Source: Lachnospiraceae bacterium (GTDB taxonomy: Bacteria; Bacillota; Clostridia; Lachnospirales; Lachnospiraceae). Taken from it: a stretch of 56,646 bases of DNA. This document shows positions 24,794-33,687 of this stretch, piece after piece. Below the pieces are notes generated by a model, which did no database searches, was not told where the DNA came from, and was given only the letters and a program-made list of their open reading frames with translations. Both the position numbers and the translations under genes were made by a program. Each line of letters begins with the position of its first letter. The stretch's first letter is position 1. The DNA lies in the NCBI GenBank assembly GCA_014804265.1, contig JAAVAC010000047.1:1-56646 (forward strand), written 5' to 3'.

Positions 24794-25525
24794 ATGGAAC
24801 AATATTTAAAACAAACAGACATGCTGAATTTTCATGAGAAGGAAATACAACAACTGATTCATTTACGCAAATGGAAGGAGCTTGATGAATTTCATAAAAT
24901 AAAAGAGATTTATCAGTTCGTGCAAAATGAAATTGTGTTTGGCTATAATTGCTGTGATACATTAAATGCAACGCAGGTGTTAGCCGACGGTTATGGACAG
25001 TGTAACACAAAGGCAACCCTGCTGATGGCGCTTCTGCGTGGTGTAGGAATACCCTGCAGGCTTCATGGCTTTGAAGTCTCCAAGAATTTTCAAAGGGGAG
25101 TCACGTCAGCACTGATTTCACTTCTTGCACCAAAGACCATCGTTCATACATGGGCGGAAGTATATTATCAGGAAAAATGGATTGTGTTGGAAGGAGTCAT
25201 CACTGATCAGGCATATTTGTCCGCTCTTAAGAAAACATACGGGGAGGTTACCGGAGAATTCAGGAAATATGCAGTAGCCACCAAAAACTTGAAAGAGCTT
25301 TCCGTAGAATGGAAGGGAGAGCATACCTTTGTCCAAAGCCAAGCCATTGTTTGTGATTATGGCATATTTCAAAGTCCGGATGAATTTTTTCAACAGCATG
25401 GACAGCATTTCCATTGGATAAATCGTTTTCTTTACACTCATTTTGGCAGGAAGATAATGACAAGGAATGTGGATAAGGTACGGAGAAGAAACGTGGGAAG
25501 TAAAAAGAAGAAAGCGGGCAAATGA
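24794..25525 (+). CDS. Transglutaminase-like (peptidase-fold) protein
   Basis: A 243-residue cytoplasmic protein with the papain-like triad of the transglutaminase core: Cys in DGYGQCNTKATLL, His in IVHTWAEVYY and Asp expected in the following strand (KWIVLEGVITDQAYL has D after the strand). The family includes proteases and amidases of unknown target. The C-terminal 20 residues are strongly basic (RRRNVGSKKKKAGK), perhaps for RNA or membrane contact. It has its own GGAGG-type site. Confidence 0.75.
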   Translation: MEQYLKQTDMLNFHEKEIQQLIHLRKWKELDEFHKIKEIYQFVQNEIVFGYNCCDTLNATQVLADGYGQCNTKATLLMALLRGVGIPCRLHGFEVSKNFQRGVTSALISLLAPKTIVHTWAEVYYQEKWIVLEGVITDQAYLSALKKTYGEVTGEFRKYAVATKNLKELSVEWKGEHTFVQSQAIVCDYGIFQSPDEFFQQHGQHFHWINRFLYTHFGRKIMTRNVDKVRRRNVGSKKKKAGK

Positions 25526-25594
25526 GGACGACGGGATTAGAAATCATATTTGTAAAGATATTTTTTGTGCCATCCATAATGCGAGAAATATCCC

Positions 25595-25898
25595 TTGACT
25601 TATATACAGGAGCCGGCGGGTTATTTTGATATGGTGGTAATGGATGAAGCCAGTCAGTGCAATACTGCAATCAGTCTTGTGCCGATTTTGAGAGGAGATT
25701 CTTTCATGTTAGTTGGGGACCCTCAACAGCTCAGCCTGGTGATTGTATTGGATAAGGATGCTAACGACTTTCTGAAAAAGTCCTATAAGATATCAGAAGA
25801 GTATGATTATATTAAGAATTCCATATAGAAGGTTTTTCTTACAGCCGATTCTGTCAGCGATGAAATATTATAATGGAAAGCTGAATCTGAAATCGTAA
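25595..25898 (+). pseudogene. Fragment of an AAA_11/AAA_12 superfamily 1 helicase
   Basis: The frame to 25828 contains FDMVVMDEASQCNTAISLVPILRG and LVGDPQQL, which is the Walker B and motif III stretch of DNA2/NAM7-type helicases. After the stop the likeness continues in another frame as FLQPILSAMKYYNGKLNLKS, ending at 25898. Both ends of the gene, including Walker A, are missing. From 25899 to 26142 I see no gene, only AT-rich sequence and the infC leader. Confidence 0.65.
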
Positions 25899-26142
25899 AA
25901 GAGAGGGACAAAAAATAAGAAAAACCGAAAATAACAGTTGACAACAGCAAAACAATATGATAACTTATGAAAGTACGCAAGATACAAATCTGTATTTTGC
26001 AGGAAAACAAAGCAGAGTATCCACTCTCACCCTATGGCAGTCAGGCTTATAGGTGTTTATATTTATGGAACTTCTCTTATGTGTTGGTATATTCCAATAA
26101 TGTATACCGTATGTATATGTAGGAGCAACTGTGAATTTATGC

Positions 26143-26170
26143 GTGGATAGTCTGGCTATCCACTTTTTTA
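26143..26170 (+). terminator. Attenuator hairpin in the infC leader
   Basis: A perfect 8-bp stem, GTGGATAG with CTATCCAC, a 5-base loop and a TTTTTT tail, about 40 bases before infC. The infC-rpmI-rplT operon of Firmicutes is known to be controlled by L20 binding a leader that ends in such a terminator. The pseudoknot part cannot be confirmed by eye. Confidence 0.7.
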
Positions 26171-26208
26171 TGTATCAAACGTTGAATATTTTATGGAGGT
26201 GCACTACT

Positions 26209-26715
26209 ATTAGCGATTTAATGATTAATGAACAAATTAGAGACAAAGAGGTTCGGCTTATTGGAGAGAATGGAGAGCAGTTAGGTGTCATGTCGTCCAG
26301 GGAAGCCATGAGACTTGCGGAAGAAGCAGGGCTTGATTTGGTGAAGATAGCTCCCACAGCAAAACCGCCTGTTTGTAAAATCGTTGATTATGGAAAGTTC
26401 AAATATGAACAGACCAGAAAAGAAAAAGAAGCAAAAAAGAAACAAAAGACGATTGAAATCAAAGAAATCCGTTTATCACCAAACATTGATACCAATGATT
26501 TGAATACAAAAATGAATGCGGCAAGAAAGTTCCTGGGAAAAGGAGACCGGGTAAAGGTGACACTGCGTTTCCGGGGACGTGAAATGGCCCATATGGCAAA
26601 CAGCAAGCATATTCTGGATGATTTTGCAGAGAATTTATCGGATGTTGCAGTCATAGAAAAAGAGCCAAAGGTAGAGGGCAGGAGCATGACCATGTTTTTG
26701 GCTGAAAAGAAATAG
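26209..26715 (+). CDS. infC: Translation initiation factor IF-3, ATT start
   Basis: IF-3 keeps the 30S subunit free and checks the initiator tRNA and start codon. The 168-residue protein reads ISDLMINEQIRDKEVRLIGENGEQLG, KPPVCKIVDYGKFKYEQ and VKVTLRFRGREMAH, the two-domain layout. I place the start at ATT 26209, eight bases after GGAGGT; a longer frame from ATG 26131 would cross the terminator hairpin. An ATT start is known for infC and lets IF-3 repress itself. An ATG at 26221 is the alternative. Confidence 0.9.
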   Translation: MSDLMINEQIRDKEVRLIGENGEQLGVMSSREAMRLAEEAGLDLVKIAPTAKPPVCKIVDYGKFKYEQTRKEKEAKKKQKTIEIKEIRLSPNIDTNDLNTKMNAARKFLGKGDRVKVTLRFRGREMAHMANSKHILDDFAENLSDVAVIEKEPKVEGRSMTMFLAEKK

Positions 26716-26809
26716 CTGCAAAAAATTAGTTTTTAACTGATATTTTTACCAGTTAGAATAGATGTGGCGAAAGTCACAGAAGTGGACAAGGATATAGGAG
26801 GGAATTAAC

Positions 26810-27007
26810 ATGCCAAAAATTAAAACAAACAGATCAGCAGCAAAACGTTTCAAAGTAACGGGAACAGGAAAATTAAAAAGAAATAAAGCTTATAAACGCC
26901 ATATCTTAACAAAGAAGTCTGCTAAGACTAAGAGAAATCTTAGAAAAGCTACCATGACGGATGCCAGCAACGTTAAGAATATGAAGAAGATCACACCATA
27001 TTTATAA
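26810..27007 (+). CDS. rpmI: 50S ribosomal protein L35
   Basis: A 65-residue basic protein, [20 protein letters not shown] then [23 protein letters not shown], unmistakable L35. It has a good AGGAGG site and lies in the fixed order infC-rpmI-rplT. Length is normal. Confidence 0.98.
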   Translation: MPKIKTNRSAAKRFKVTGTGKLKRNKAYKRHILTKKSAKTKRNLRKATMTDASNVKNMKKITPYL

Positions 27008-27028
27008 ATCGTAAGGAGGAATTAAGAA

Positions 27029-27385
27029 ATGGCTAGAATCAAAGGCGGAATGAACGCAAAGAAAAAACATAATCGGGTATTAAAGCTTGCAAAAGGTTAT
27101 AGAGGAGCAAGATCCAAACAATACAGAGTAGCAAAACAGTCTGTTATGAGAGCGCTGGCTTCTTCTTATGCAGGACGTAAGGAAAGAAAACGTCAGTTCA
27201 GACAGTTATGGATTGCACGTATCAATGCAGCAGCAAGAATGAATGGAATCAGCTACAGCCAGTTCATGCATGGTTTAAAATTAGCTGAAATTGATATTAA
27301 CAGAAAGATGTTAGCAGAAATGGCAGTGAACGATGCAGATGGCTTTAAGGCTTTGGCCGAGCTGGCTAAAAGCAAGGTAGCATAA
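27029..27385 (+). CDS. rplT: 50S ribosomal protein L20
   Basis: A 118-residue ribosomal protein needed for early 50S assembly, start [26 protein letters not shown], with [20 protein letters not shown]. It is also the repressor that binds the leader of this operon in Firmicutes. Followed by a terminator at 27406. Confidence 0.98.
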   Translation: MARIKGGMNAKKKHNRVLKLAKGYRGARSKQYRVAKQSVMRALASSYAGRKERKRQFRQLWIARINAAARMNGISYSQFMHGLKLAEIDINRKMLAEMAVNDADGFKALAELAKSKVA

Positions 27386-27405
27386 TCTTGAACTTTATGT
27401 AAACA

Positions 27406-27448
27406 AAAACCGCAGTTCTTCATAAAACAATGAAGGCTGCGTTTTTTA
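27406..27448 (+). terminator. Terminator of infC-rpmI-rplT
   Basis: CGCAG and the following TTCTTCAT pair with ATGAAG and CTGCG, with one bulge, and TTTTTT follows. A-rich before and T-rich after, so it may work in both directions. Confidence 0.75.
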
Positions 27449-27458
27449 TACCAGTTCA

Positions 27459-27667
27459 GCCAGTCAGGGAAGGAGAGTGCATGGAAAGGCATGGAGCCGA
27501 CAGCGCATCTGGGAGTCGGCCAGGCCTTGGCAAAGTCGCCAGCACTTACGCACCGTATTTCGGTGCGTTAGTACTGTTGCGTCTTTGCAGAGTGAAAGCG
27601 TGCCTGGCAGACTACCAGATGCGCTGCCGGCTCCATGCCTTTCCATGCACTCCCTTCCCTGACTGGC
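27459..27667. mobile_element. Inverted-repeat element, copy 2 (core on - strand)
   Basis: Left arm from 27459 (GCCAGTCAGGGA) and right arm to 27667 (TCCCTGACTGGC) are complementary over about 65 bases with a handful of mismatches, so this copy is more diverged than copy 1. The core reads on the - strand: AGAGTGAAAGCGTG at 27589-27602 is the reverse of the shared start motif with one change. The stem GGCAAAG/CTTTGC and the inner hairpin CGCACCG/CGGTGCG are intact. No flanking direct repeat is seen. It lies between the rplT terminator and tRNA-Asn. Confidence 0.75.
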
Positions 27668-27706
27668 AAAGCTGCTACGTTTTTTCCAAAAAATGTATAA
27701 ATTATG

Positions 27707-27735
27707 TTGACTTTGGAAATCATCATGAATATAAT
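27707..27735 (+). promoter_or_regulatory. Promoter of tRNA-Asn
   Basis: TTGACT at 27707-27712 and TATAAT at 27730-27735, spacer 17 bp, ending 10 bases before the tRNA. Near-consensus for sigma-A, as usual for tRNA genes. Confidence 0.75.
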
Positions 27736-27745
27736 AATACTGTAT

Positions 27746-27817
27746 TCCTCGATAGCTCAATGGTAGAGCACACGGCTGTTAACCGTGGGGTTGTAGGTTC
27801 GAGCCCTACTCGGGGAG
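27746..27817 (+). tRNA. tRNA-Asn (anticodon GTT)
   Basis: The acceptor stem TCCTCGA pairs with TCGGGGA, with discriminator G. The D-loop AGCTCAATGGTAGAGC, anticodon loop CTGTTAA and T-loop GGTTCGAGCC are all present. CCA is not encoded. A T-run follows at once and probably ends transcription. Confidence 0.95.
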
Positions 27818-27862
27818 TTTTTTTATTTCTAAAGATTGTCTAAAAGAGAGGAGCATTTACTT

Positions 27863-29311
27863 ATGCTAGAGCAATTAGAGCCAAAGAACGTCTTTTCCTA
27901 TTTTGAAAAAATTTGTTCCATTCCCCATGGATCGGGGAATATACAGGGCATCAGCAATTATTTGGCAGAGTTTGCAAAAGAAAGAAATTTAGAGTATATA
28001 CAAGATGAGACATACAATGTCATTATAAAGAAAGATGCATCAAAGGGTTATGAGCAGATGGAACCGGTTATCATTCAGGGGCATATGGATATGGTGGCAG
28101 TCAAGAAACCGGACTGTGGCAAAGATTTATTGACGGATCCTTTGGATGTAAGGATAGAGGGTGATTTTGTCTATGCTGAGGGAACCAGTCTTGGAGGAGA
28201 TGATGGCATTGCGGTAGCATATGCCCTTGCGCTGCTGGATTCGGAGGAGATTCCTCATCCGCCTTTGGAGGTAGTGATTACGGTGGAAGAAGAGGTTGGA
28301 ATGGAGGGCGCCCTTGCCATTGATCTGTCTTCTTTAAAAGGAAAAAGGCTTTTGAATATCGATTCGGAAAAGGAAGGAGAGCTTACGGTAAGCTGTGCGG
28401 GCGGAATGAGGATTAATGGTTTCCTTCCGGTGCAGTGGCAAGAGATTCCGCAAGGAAGTAATGGATGGGAAATCACTCTTACCGGCTTAATGGGTGGTCA
28501 TTCCGGGGTGGAAATTCATAAAAACAGAGGAAATGCTAATATACTGATGGGAAAGCTTTTGCAAAGGCTTTCTGAGAAGGAGGACATTGCATTATCGGCA
28601 TTAGAAGGCGGGACAAAGGATAATGCCATACCAAGAGAAGCAAAGGCAATCATATTTTTTTCACAGGATAACCGGGAGAACTGTGAAAAGATATTGAAGG
28701 AAATGGAAAAGGAACTGCAGAACATTTATAGAGAAACAGATCAAGAGCTTCACATACTGTTGAAAGAGGCAACCGAGCAGCTGAAACAGAAGGTATTGGA
28801 AAAGCCATCCATGGATAAAATCATTCAACTGCTCTGCACGGTGCCAAACGGGGTTTGCGCAATGAGCCGTCAGCTGGAAGGACTGGTGGAAACCTCCCTG
28901 AATCTGGGAATCATGTCATTGCAGGAAAAGGAATTTTCCGCGGCTTTTTCGCTAAGGAGTTCGGTTGCTTCGGAGAAGGAAAAATTACGGGACAGAATTA
29001 CGGATATTCTGTCTTCTCTTGGGGGCAGCTATCATTTTTCGGGAGATTATCCAGCATGGGAATATAAGGAGGATTCCAGGCTTCGAGACACCTTTATTCA
29101 GGTATATGAAAAAATGTATGGAAAAGAGCCGGTGGTGCTTTCGGTCCATGCGGGTCTTGAATGCGGTATTCTGGCAGGAAAAATCAAGGATTTGGATAGC
29201 GTATCCTTTGGCCCGGATATGGAAAATATCCATACGACGGAAGAAAAATTATCGATTTCTTCCACAAAAAGAGTGTGGGAATTTCTATTAGAACTTTTAA
29301 AAGCTCTGTGA
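27863..29311 (+). CDS. pepD: Aminoacyl-histidine dipeptidase (M20 family)
   Basis: A 482-residue zinc dipeptidase that splits Xaa-His dipeptides such as carnosine. Visible metal and active-site segments are IQGHMDMVAV (His, Asp), GTSLGGDDGIAVAYAL (bridging Asp), VVITVEEEVGMEGA (general base Glu and ligand Glu), GGHSGVEIH in the lid domain, and HAGLECG with ligand Glu near the end. The ATG at 27863 follows AGAGGAG; the TTG frame from 27836 begins too close to tRNA-Asn. Stand-alone gene. Confidence 0.92.
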   Translation: MLEQLEPKNVFSYFEKICSIPHGSGNIQGISNYLAEFAKERNLEYIQDETYNVIIKKDASKGYEQMEPVIIQGHMDMVAVKKPDCGKDLLTDPLDVRIEGDFVYAEGTSLGGDDGIAVAYALALLDSEEIPHPPLEVVITVEEEVGMEGALAIDLSSLKGKRLLNIDSEKEGELTVSCAGGMRINGFLPVQWQEIPQGSNGWEITLTGLMGGHSGVEIHKNRGNANILMGKLLQRLSEKEDIALSALEGGTKDNAIPREAKAIIFFSQDNRENCEKILKEMEKELQNIYRETDQELHILLKEATEQLKQKVLEKPSMDKIIQLLCTVPNGVCAMSRQLEGLVETSLNLGIMSLQEKEFSAAFSLRSSVASEKEKLRDRITDILSSLGGSYHFSGDYPAWEYKEDSRLRDTFIQVYEKMYGKEPVVLSVHAGLECGILAGKIKDLDSVSFGPDMENIHTTEEKLSISSTKRVWEFLLELLKAL

Positions 29312-29404
29312 TTCTCTAAGAATAAATAAAAAATATGCAAAATTTCATAAATAAAGTGACAAATCGATAAAAAGTGTGTATGATGGTTGAGAGAGGGCTG
29401 TAAA

Positions 29405-29914
29405 GTGAATAATATTGTTTTGATAGGCATGCCCGGTTCAGGAAAAAGTACGGTGGGGGTTGTACTTGCCAAAAATATCGGTTTTGATTTTTTGGACTCG
29501 GATCTTGCGATTCAGGCAAGGGAACAGAAAAAGCTTCATGAGATTATTTCTGAAAAAGGTCTGGAAGATTTCCTTAAAATAGAGGAAGCCGTCAATGCAT
29601 CTTTTATGGTAGAGCATACGGTAATTGCGACTGGCGGCAGTGCTGTCTATGGCAAGAAGGCGATGGAACATTTAAAAAGCATTGGTAATGTGGTATATTT
29701 GAAGCTTCCCTATGAAGAAATCAGGCACCGTCTGGGCGATTTGAATGAACGGGGAGTGGCAGTCAGAAAAAATCAGACGCTGCAGGATTTATACAGGGAA
29801 AGAGTCCCGCTATATGAAAAGTATGCTAATATAACAATCGACTGTTTCCACAAAGAAATTCGGGAGATTGTTGCCGAGATAGGTTATTTGGTAGACTGGA
29901 CAGAAGAGAAGTAA
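29405..29914 (+). CDS. aroK: Shikimate kinase
   Basis: A 169-residue P-loop kinase that phosphorylates shikimate in chorismate synthesis. Walker A is GMPGSGKST, shikimate contacts include Asp in DFLDSDLAI and the Gly-rich ATGGSAV, and the lid carries RHRLGDLNERG. The GTG at 29405 with GAGAGGG eight bases before is preferred over a TTG at 29387. No other aro gene is adjacent. Confidence 0.88.
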   Translation: MNNIVLIGMPGSGKSTVGVVLAKNIGFDFLDSDLAIQAREQKKLHEIISEKGLEDFLKIEEAVNASFMVEHTVIATGGSAVYGKKAMEHLKSIGNVVYLKLPYEEIRHRLGDLNERGVAVRKNQTLQDLYRERVPLYEKYANITIDCFHKEIREIVAEIGYLVDWTEEK

Positions 29915-29969
29915 GCTTTTGTTTTGCCTGTTATGCTTTAAGGAAAGAAACACAGCAGGGGGAAAGAAG

Positions 29970-32306
29970 ATGAAGGAAGAAAAAGTATATAATATTGGAG
30001 TTTTAATAGGGAATGCCCACACTGCCCATCCCAAGGAACTGATACAGGGAATCTGCCAGGGGGCAAAAGAATATACCTGCAATTTACTGTTCTTTTTGGG
30101 AACCCAGAGCAGTGTATTTTCCCAGGACATATACGGATATAAAATGGGAGAGGACTATGATTATCAGTTCAATGTCATATATGATTATGCGCTTTTGGGA
30201 AATCTGGATGCTCTGATTATTTCCTATGGAACCTTGTGCATTTTTTTGGAAAATCAGGATAGAGATTACTTTTTCCGCCGCTTTCAGAAACTTCCATGCA
30301 TTGTATTGGAGGAAAAAGGGCTGGAAGGCGACGGCAATTATATCATAAGCGGCAATTATTCAGGAATGACGGATATTATGGAGCATTTGATTGCGGATCA
30401 TGGATATAAAAATATTGTTTATCTAAGCGGACCGAAGAATAACACGGATGCTGCTGAAAGAAAACAGGCATATATAGATGTTATGAAGAAGTATCAGATT
30501 CCGGTTGTGGATAGTATGATCGAGTACGGGGATTATTCGGAATTTGTAGAGGAACAAGTGGAAAAGCTTCTGGATTCAAATCCAAAGACAGAGGCAATCG
30601 TATGTGCCAATGATGAAATGGCATTGGCAGCTTATAAGGTTTGTGCAAAACGGGGGATAGTCGTTGGGAAGGAAATTGCAGTAACCGGATATGATGACTT
30701 TTCCATGGCGCAGAGAATGGAGCCGCCGCTGACTACTGCGGAACAGAATGGCTACGATATGGGATATCGTGCATTGATAGAGGCAATCAACCTCTGCAGG
30801 GGAGGCGGAAAGATTCAAATCAGGCAGCCTGCAAAGTTAAAAAAGAGATGCTCCTGTGGATGTGCGCATCATAAGTTGGCTGAAAAGATAGATTTTCAGA
30901 ATAAGGAAGAGGCTTATTACTATGCGGAGAAAAAGATAGATGAATTAACGGAAGGATGTATTCTTCACCCGGGGAACAGAAAGCTGACGGAATATGTGAG
31001 AAGCCATGCAAAAAGCATGGTGCTTTATGTGATGAACTATTTTCTCTTTTCTGGTACAGTGCGGAATGTAGAATATGACAAAAAAGGCGCTATCGAAATT
31101 TTAAATTTAATTATCAATGGTAGGTATAAGGACTTTATTTCTCCTTTTGCATTGCTAAATACAATGGATGCCTTTTTAAAAGAATTGGTAGAATATACGG
31201 AAGATGCTACGAAAAAGACAAATGTCATGGAGTTGAATATTGCTATCCAGAATAGCATTTATTACCGGTTCTGCCAGAGGAAAGAAGATGAACATGTCCT
31301 TTTCAGAAGAAAGTCCCTTATGGAGCCTTTGTTTGAACGTTCCATATTGGAATGTATCGATGATGAGAAGGAAGTGTATTATCAGACAGCGCTTCAGCTG
31401 CAGAAGCGCAATGTTCCAAGGGCATATTTATATGTGTTTGACCAACCTATAGAACATAGAAAGGAAAATGAATGGAAGCTTCCGGCAAGAATGTATCTGG
31501 CATCCTATTGTGAAGATAATAATGCCATGAGCTTTGTGCAGAATGAAAGGCCTGTTGTAGATATGGAAAGAGGATTTTGCGATTATCTGCCAAAGGAAGC
31601 AGGGCATATTTTATTATCCTTCATTTTGTACTCGGAGGAAAAGCAATACGGGCTGCTGATGTGCGAAAGTGAATATCAGGAAATTTCTTCCCTGTATGTA
31701 ACCAGCCTTCAGATTGGGAATATCCTGCGTTTCCTGGAAATGAACAAGAAGGAAAGGAAAGTGCAAAGGGAACTTGCCGCAAAAGTAAAGATTATTGAAG
31801 AAAAGAATGAAGTCCTTAACTTCATTTCCGAGTATGACCAGCTTACAGGCATTTTAAACCGAAGAGGCTTTGGTGAAAATGCTCTCCGCCTTAATAAGAG
31901 AAACAAGGATAAAAAGGCATACTTCATTTTTGCCGATTTGGACCACTTGAAGGAAATCAATGATTGTTTTGGACATTCGGAAGGAGATTATGCCATTAGC
32001 AAAGCAGCGCTTTTGCTGAAGGATAGTCTTGGTTCGGAAGGGGTGGCAGGCCGCTTGGGTGGAGATGAGTTCGTTGCCATGATCGTCAGCGATGAAGCTG
32101 ATTTTGTAAAGTGTTATAAGCAGCGGATGAAGCAGGAGATGGCGGAATTAAACGATGGTTCCGGCAAGCCCTACTATGTGGAATTCTCCCTGGGGATGAT
32201 TGAATTTATATGCAGTGATAACTTTGAACTTTCCCATATACTGAAAGAGGCAGATTCAGCCTTATATGATGCCAAAAAGGAAAGAAGAACTTCTATTAAG
32301 AAATAA
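29970..32306 (+). CDS. Periplasmic-binding-protein-like sensor with GGDEF diguanylate cyclase
   Basis: A 778-residue protein. Residues about 1-290 form a LacI/Peripla_BP_3-type sugar-sensor fold (YNIGVLIGNAH, VCANDEMALAAYKVC, EIAVTGYDDFSMAQRMEPPLTT). A cysteine cluster (KKRCSCGCAHH), a helical middle part and the C-terminal GGDEF domain with intact RLGGDEF follow. It has neither the helix-turn-helix of LacI regulators nor any clear signal peptide or membrane segment, so sensing is probably cytosolic. The RxxD inhibitory site before GGDEF is absent. It should make c-di-GMP. The ATG at 29970 follows GGGGGAAAG. Confidence 0.85.
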   Translation: MKEEKVYNIGVLIGNAHTAHPKELIQGICQGAKEYTCNLLFFLGTQSSVFSQDIYGYKMGEDYDYQFNVIYDYALLGNLDALIISYGTLCIFLENQDRDYFFRRFQKLPCIVLEEKGLEGDGNYIISGNYSGMTDIMEHLIADHGYKNIVYLSGPKNNTDAAERKQAYIDVMKKYQIPVVDSMIEYGDYSEFVEEQVEKLLDSNPKTEAIVCANDEMALAAYKVCAKRGIVVGKEIAVTGYDDFSMAQRMEPPLTTAEQNGYDMGYRALIEAINLCRGGGKIQIRQPAKLKKRCSCGCAHHKLAEKIDFQNKEEAYYYAEKKIDELTEGCILHPGNRKLTEYVRSHAKSMVLYVMNYFLFSGTVRNVEYDKKGAIEILNLIINGRYKDFISPFALLNTMDAFLKELVEYTEDATKKTNVMELNIAIQNSIYYRFCQRKEDEHVLFRRKSLMEPLFERSILECIDDEKEVYYQTALQLQKRNVPRAYLYVFDQPIEHRKENEWKLPARMYLASYCEDNNAMSFVQNERPVVDMERGFCDYLPKEAGHILLSFILYSEEKQYGLLMCESEYQEISSLYVTSLQIGNILRFLEMNKKERKVQRELAAKVKIIEEKNEVLNFISEYDQLTGILNRRGFGENALRLNKRNKDKKAYFIFADLDHLKEINDCFGHSEGDYAISKAALLLKDSLGSEGVAGRLGGDEFVAMIVSDEADFVKCYKQRMKQEMAELNDGSGKPYYVEFSLGMIEFICSDNFELSHILKEADSALYDAKKERRTSIKK

Positions 32307-32312
32307 GAGAGT

Positions 32313-32357
32313 AAAAAGAACAGGCATTACGCGTCCTTTGTAATGCCTGTTCTTTTT
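32313..32357. terminator. Shared terminator between convergent genes
   Basis: AAAAAGAACAGGCATTAC pairs perfectly with the reverse complement ending in TTTTT at 32356, leaving a loop of about 9 bases. The stem covers the last codons of the - strand polymerase gene and serves both the sensor-GGDEF gene and the polymerase gene. Confidence 0.85.
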
Positions 32358-33577
32358 GCTTTATTGATGCCACCGGACATATGTTCTGCCTGATCTTCCA
32401 AAAAGCGGGCCCTCTTCACGGAATCCTCCCCGTATCTGGTTCGTATCTGGTCTATGGCAGAATTGAGCTTTTTGTATTTTTCGTCCGTTTCGGTGTCAAA
32501 TAAATTATATTGTGTGAATTGCTCTTTTGTGGCCTTGGAAGTAGAAACGCCAAGCAGACGGATAGGCTCTCCTTTCCAAAGCTGATCAAATAACTGGCAG
32601 GCGCAGTAAAAGATTTTTTCTGTAATATTGGTGGCAGATGGCAGGGTCATTTGCCTGGAATGGTGGTGAAAGGAAGAATCCACCATGGAAACGGAAATCG
32701 TTTTGATGAAAGCATGATCGCTTCTAAGCCTTGCTCCTACCGTTTCACAGAGAGAAAGCAGGAACATTTTGGCAGTATCTCCATCCTCCACATCGTAATG
32801 AATCGTAAGGGAGTTGCCATAGCCTTTGTTTTCAGGTTGGGAAGCAGTCACCTCTGCAACATCTATGCCATTGGCAAAGTTCCAAATGGTCTCCCCGTGT
32901 TTGTTTAAATGGGATATTAAAATATCCTTATCGTAATGAGCCAGATCCCCGATTGTATAAATTCCCAGATTATGAAGTTTCTTGTAACTGGAACGTCCTA
33001 CATAAAACAGCTCTTCTACGGGGAGTGGCCACATCTTGTGAGGGATTTCTTCCGGAAAGAGAGTATGCACCCTGTCAGGCTTTTCAAAGTCGGAAGCCAT
33101 TTTAGCCAGTATTTTGTTTTTGGAAATGCCGATATTGACTGTAAAGCCTAGTTCTGAATGAATCGTATCTTTTAAAGTGTGGGCAAAAACAGTCAGGTCT
33201 CCATAAAGTTTTTCTGTGCCAGTCATGTCACAGTAGGCTTCGTCAATGCTGAACTGTTCCACTTCAGGAGCATAGCGGCGCAGCAGATCCATAAGTGATT
33301 TGGAATTTTCTACATATACCTCATAATGGGGAGGAAAAACTTGTAGATGTGGACATTTCCGCCTGGCCTGTGCCAAGGGCTCTCCGGTTGTGATCCGGAA
33401 TGCTTTGGCAGGAGCAGACTTGGCAAGGACGATGCCATGGCGCATGGCTTCACTGCCTCCTATGACGGAGGGAATCCTGCGTATGTCCACTTCATACCCT
33501 TTTTTTAAAAGAAAGCAGGCTTCCCAGGATAGAAAAGCAGAATTTACATCCACATGGAAGATAACCGGTTCCGGCAT
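32327..33577 (-). CDS. Y-family DNA polymerase (DinB/UmuC type)
   Basis: A 416-residue translesion polymerase. Palm motifs are FHVDVNSAFLSWEA (first metal Asp) and FSIDEAYCDMTG (second catalytic pair, S-I-D-E); the helix-hairpin segment is ELFYVGRSSYKKLHNLGIYTIGDL. The start at 33577 has GGAAAGGAG at a normal distance; the frame extends further but without a ribosome site. The SxxAF steric-gate region reads VNSAF, an unusual serine-alanine-phenylalanine order common to UmuC-like clostridial members. Probably DNA-damage related. Confidence 0.9.
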   Translation of the reverse strand: MPEPVIFHVDVNSAFLSWEACFLLKKGYEVDIRRIPSVIGGSEAMRHGIVLAKSAPAKAFRITTGEPLAQARRKCPHLQVFPPHYEVYVENSKSLMDLLRRYAPEVEQFSIDEAYCDMTGTEKLYGDLTVFAHTLKDTIHSELGFTVNIGISKNKILAKMASDFEKPDRVHTLFPEEIPHKMWPLPVEELFYVGRSSYKKLHNLGIYTIGDLAHYDKDILISHLNKHGETIWNFANGIDVAEVTASQPENKGYGNSLTIHYDVEDGDTAKMFLLSLCETVGARLRSDHAFIKTISVSMVDSSFHHHSRQMTLPSATNITEKIFYCACQLFDQLWKGEPIRLLGVSTSKATKEQFTQYNLFDTETDEKYKKLNSAIDQIRTRYGEDSVKRARFLEDQAEHMSGGINKAKRTGITKDA

Positions 33578-33687
33578 AAAAAGACTCCTTTCCATAAAGT
33601 CAGCATATTCAAAAACTGTTGCAGCATAAGAGAAATGAAAAATCTCCAAAGCTTTTGAGTATATTATACAGGAACAGATGTTCTGAA

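Noticed and set aside
27464-27760. Open frames on both strands across inverted-repeat copy 2
   Set aside because: They only reflect the inverted arms, which read similarly on both strands; no family features.
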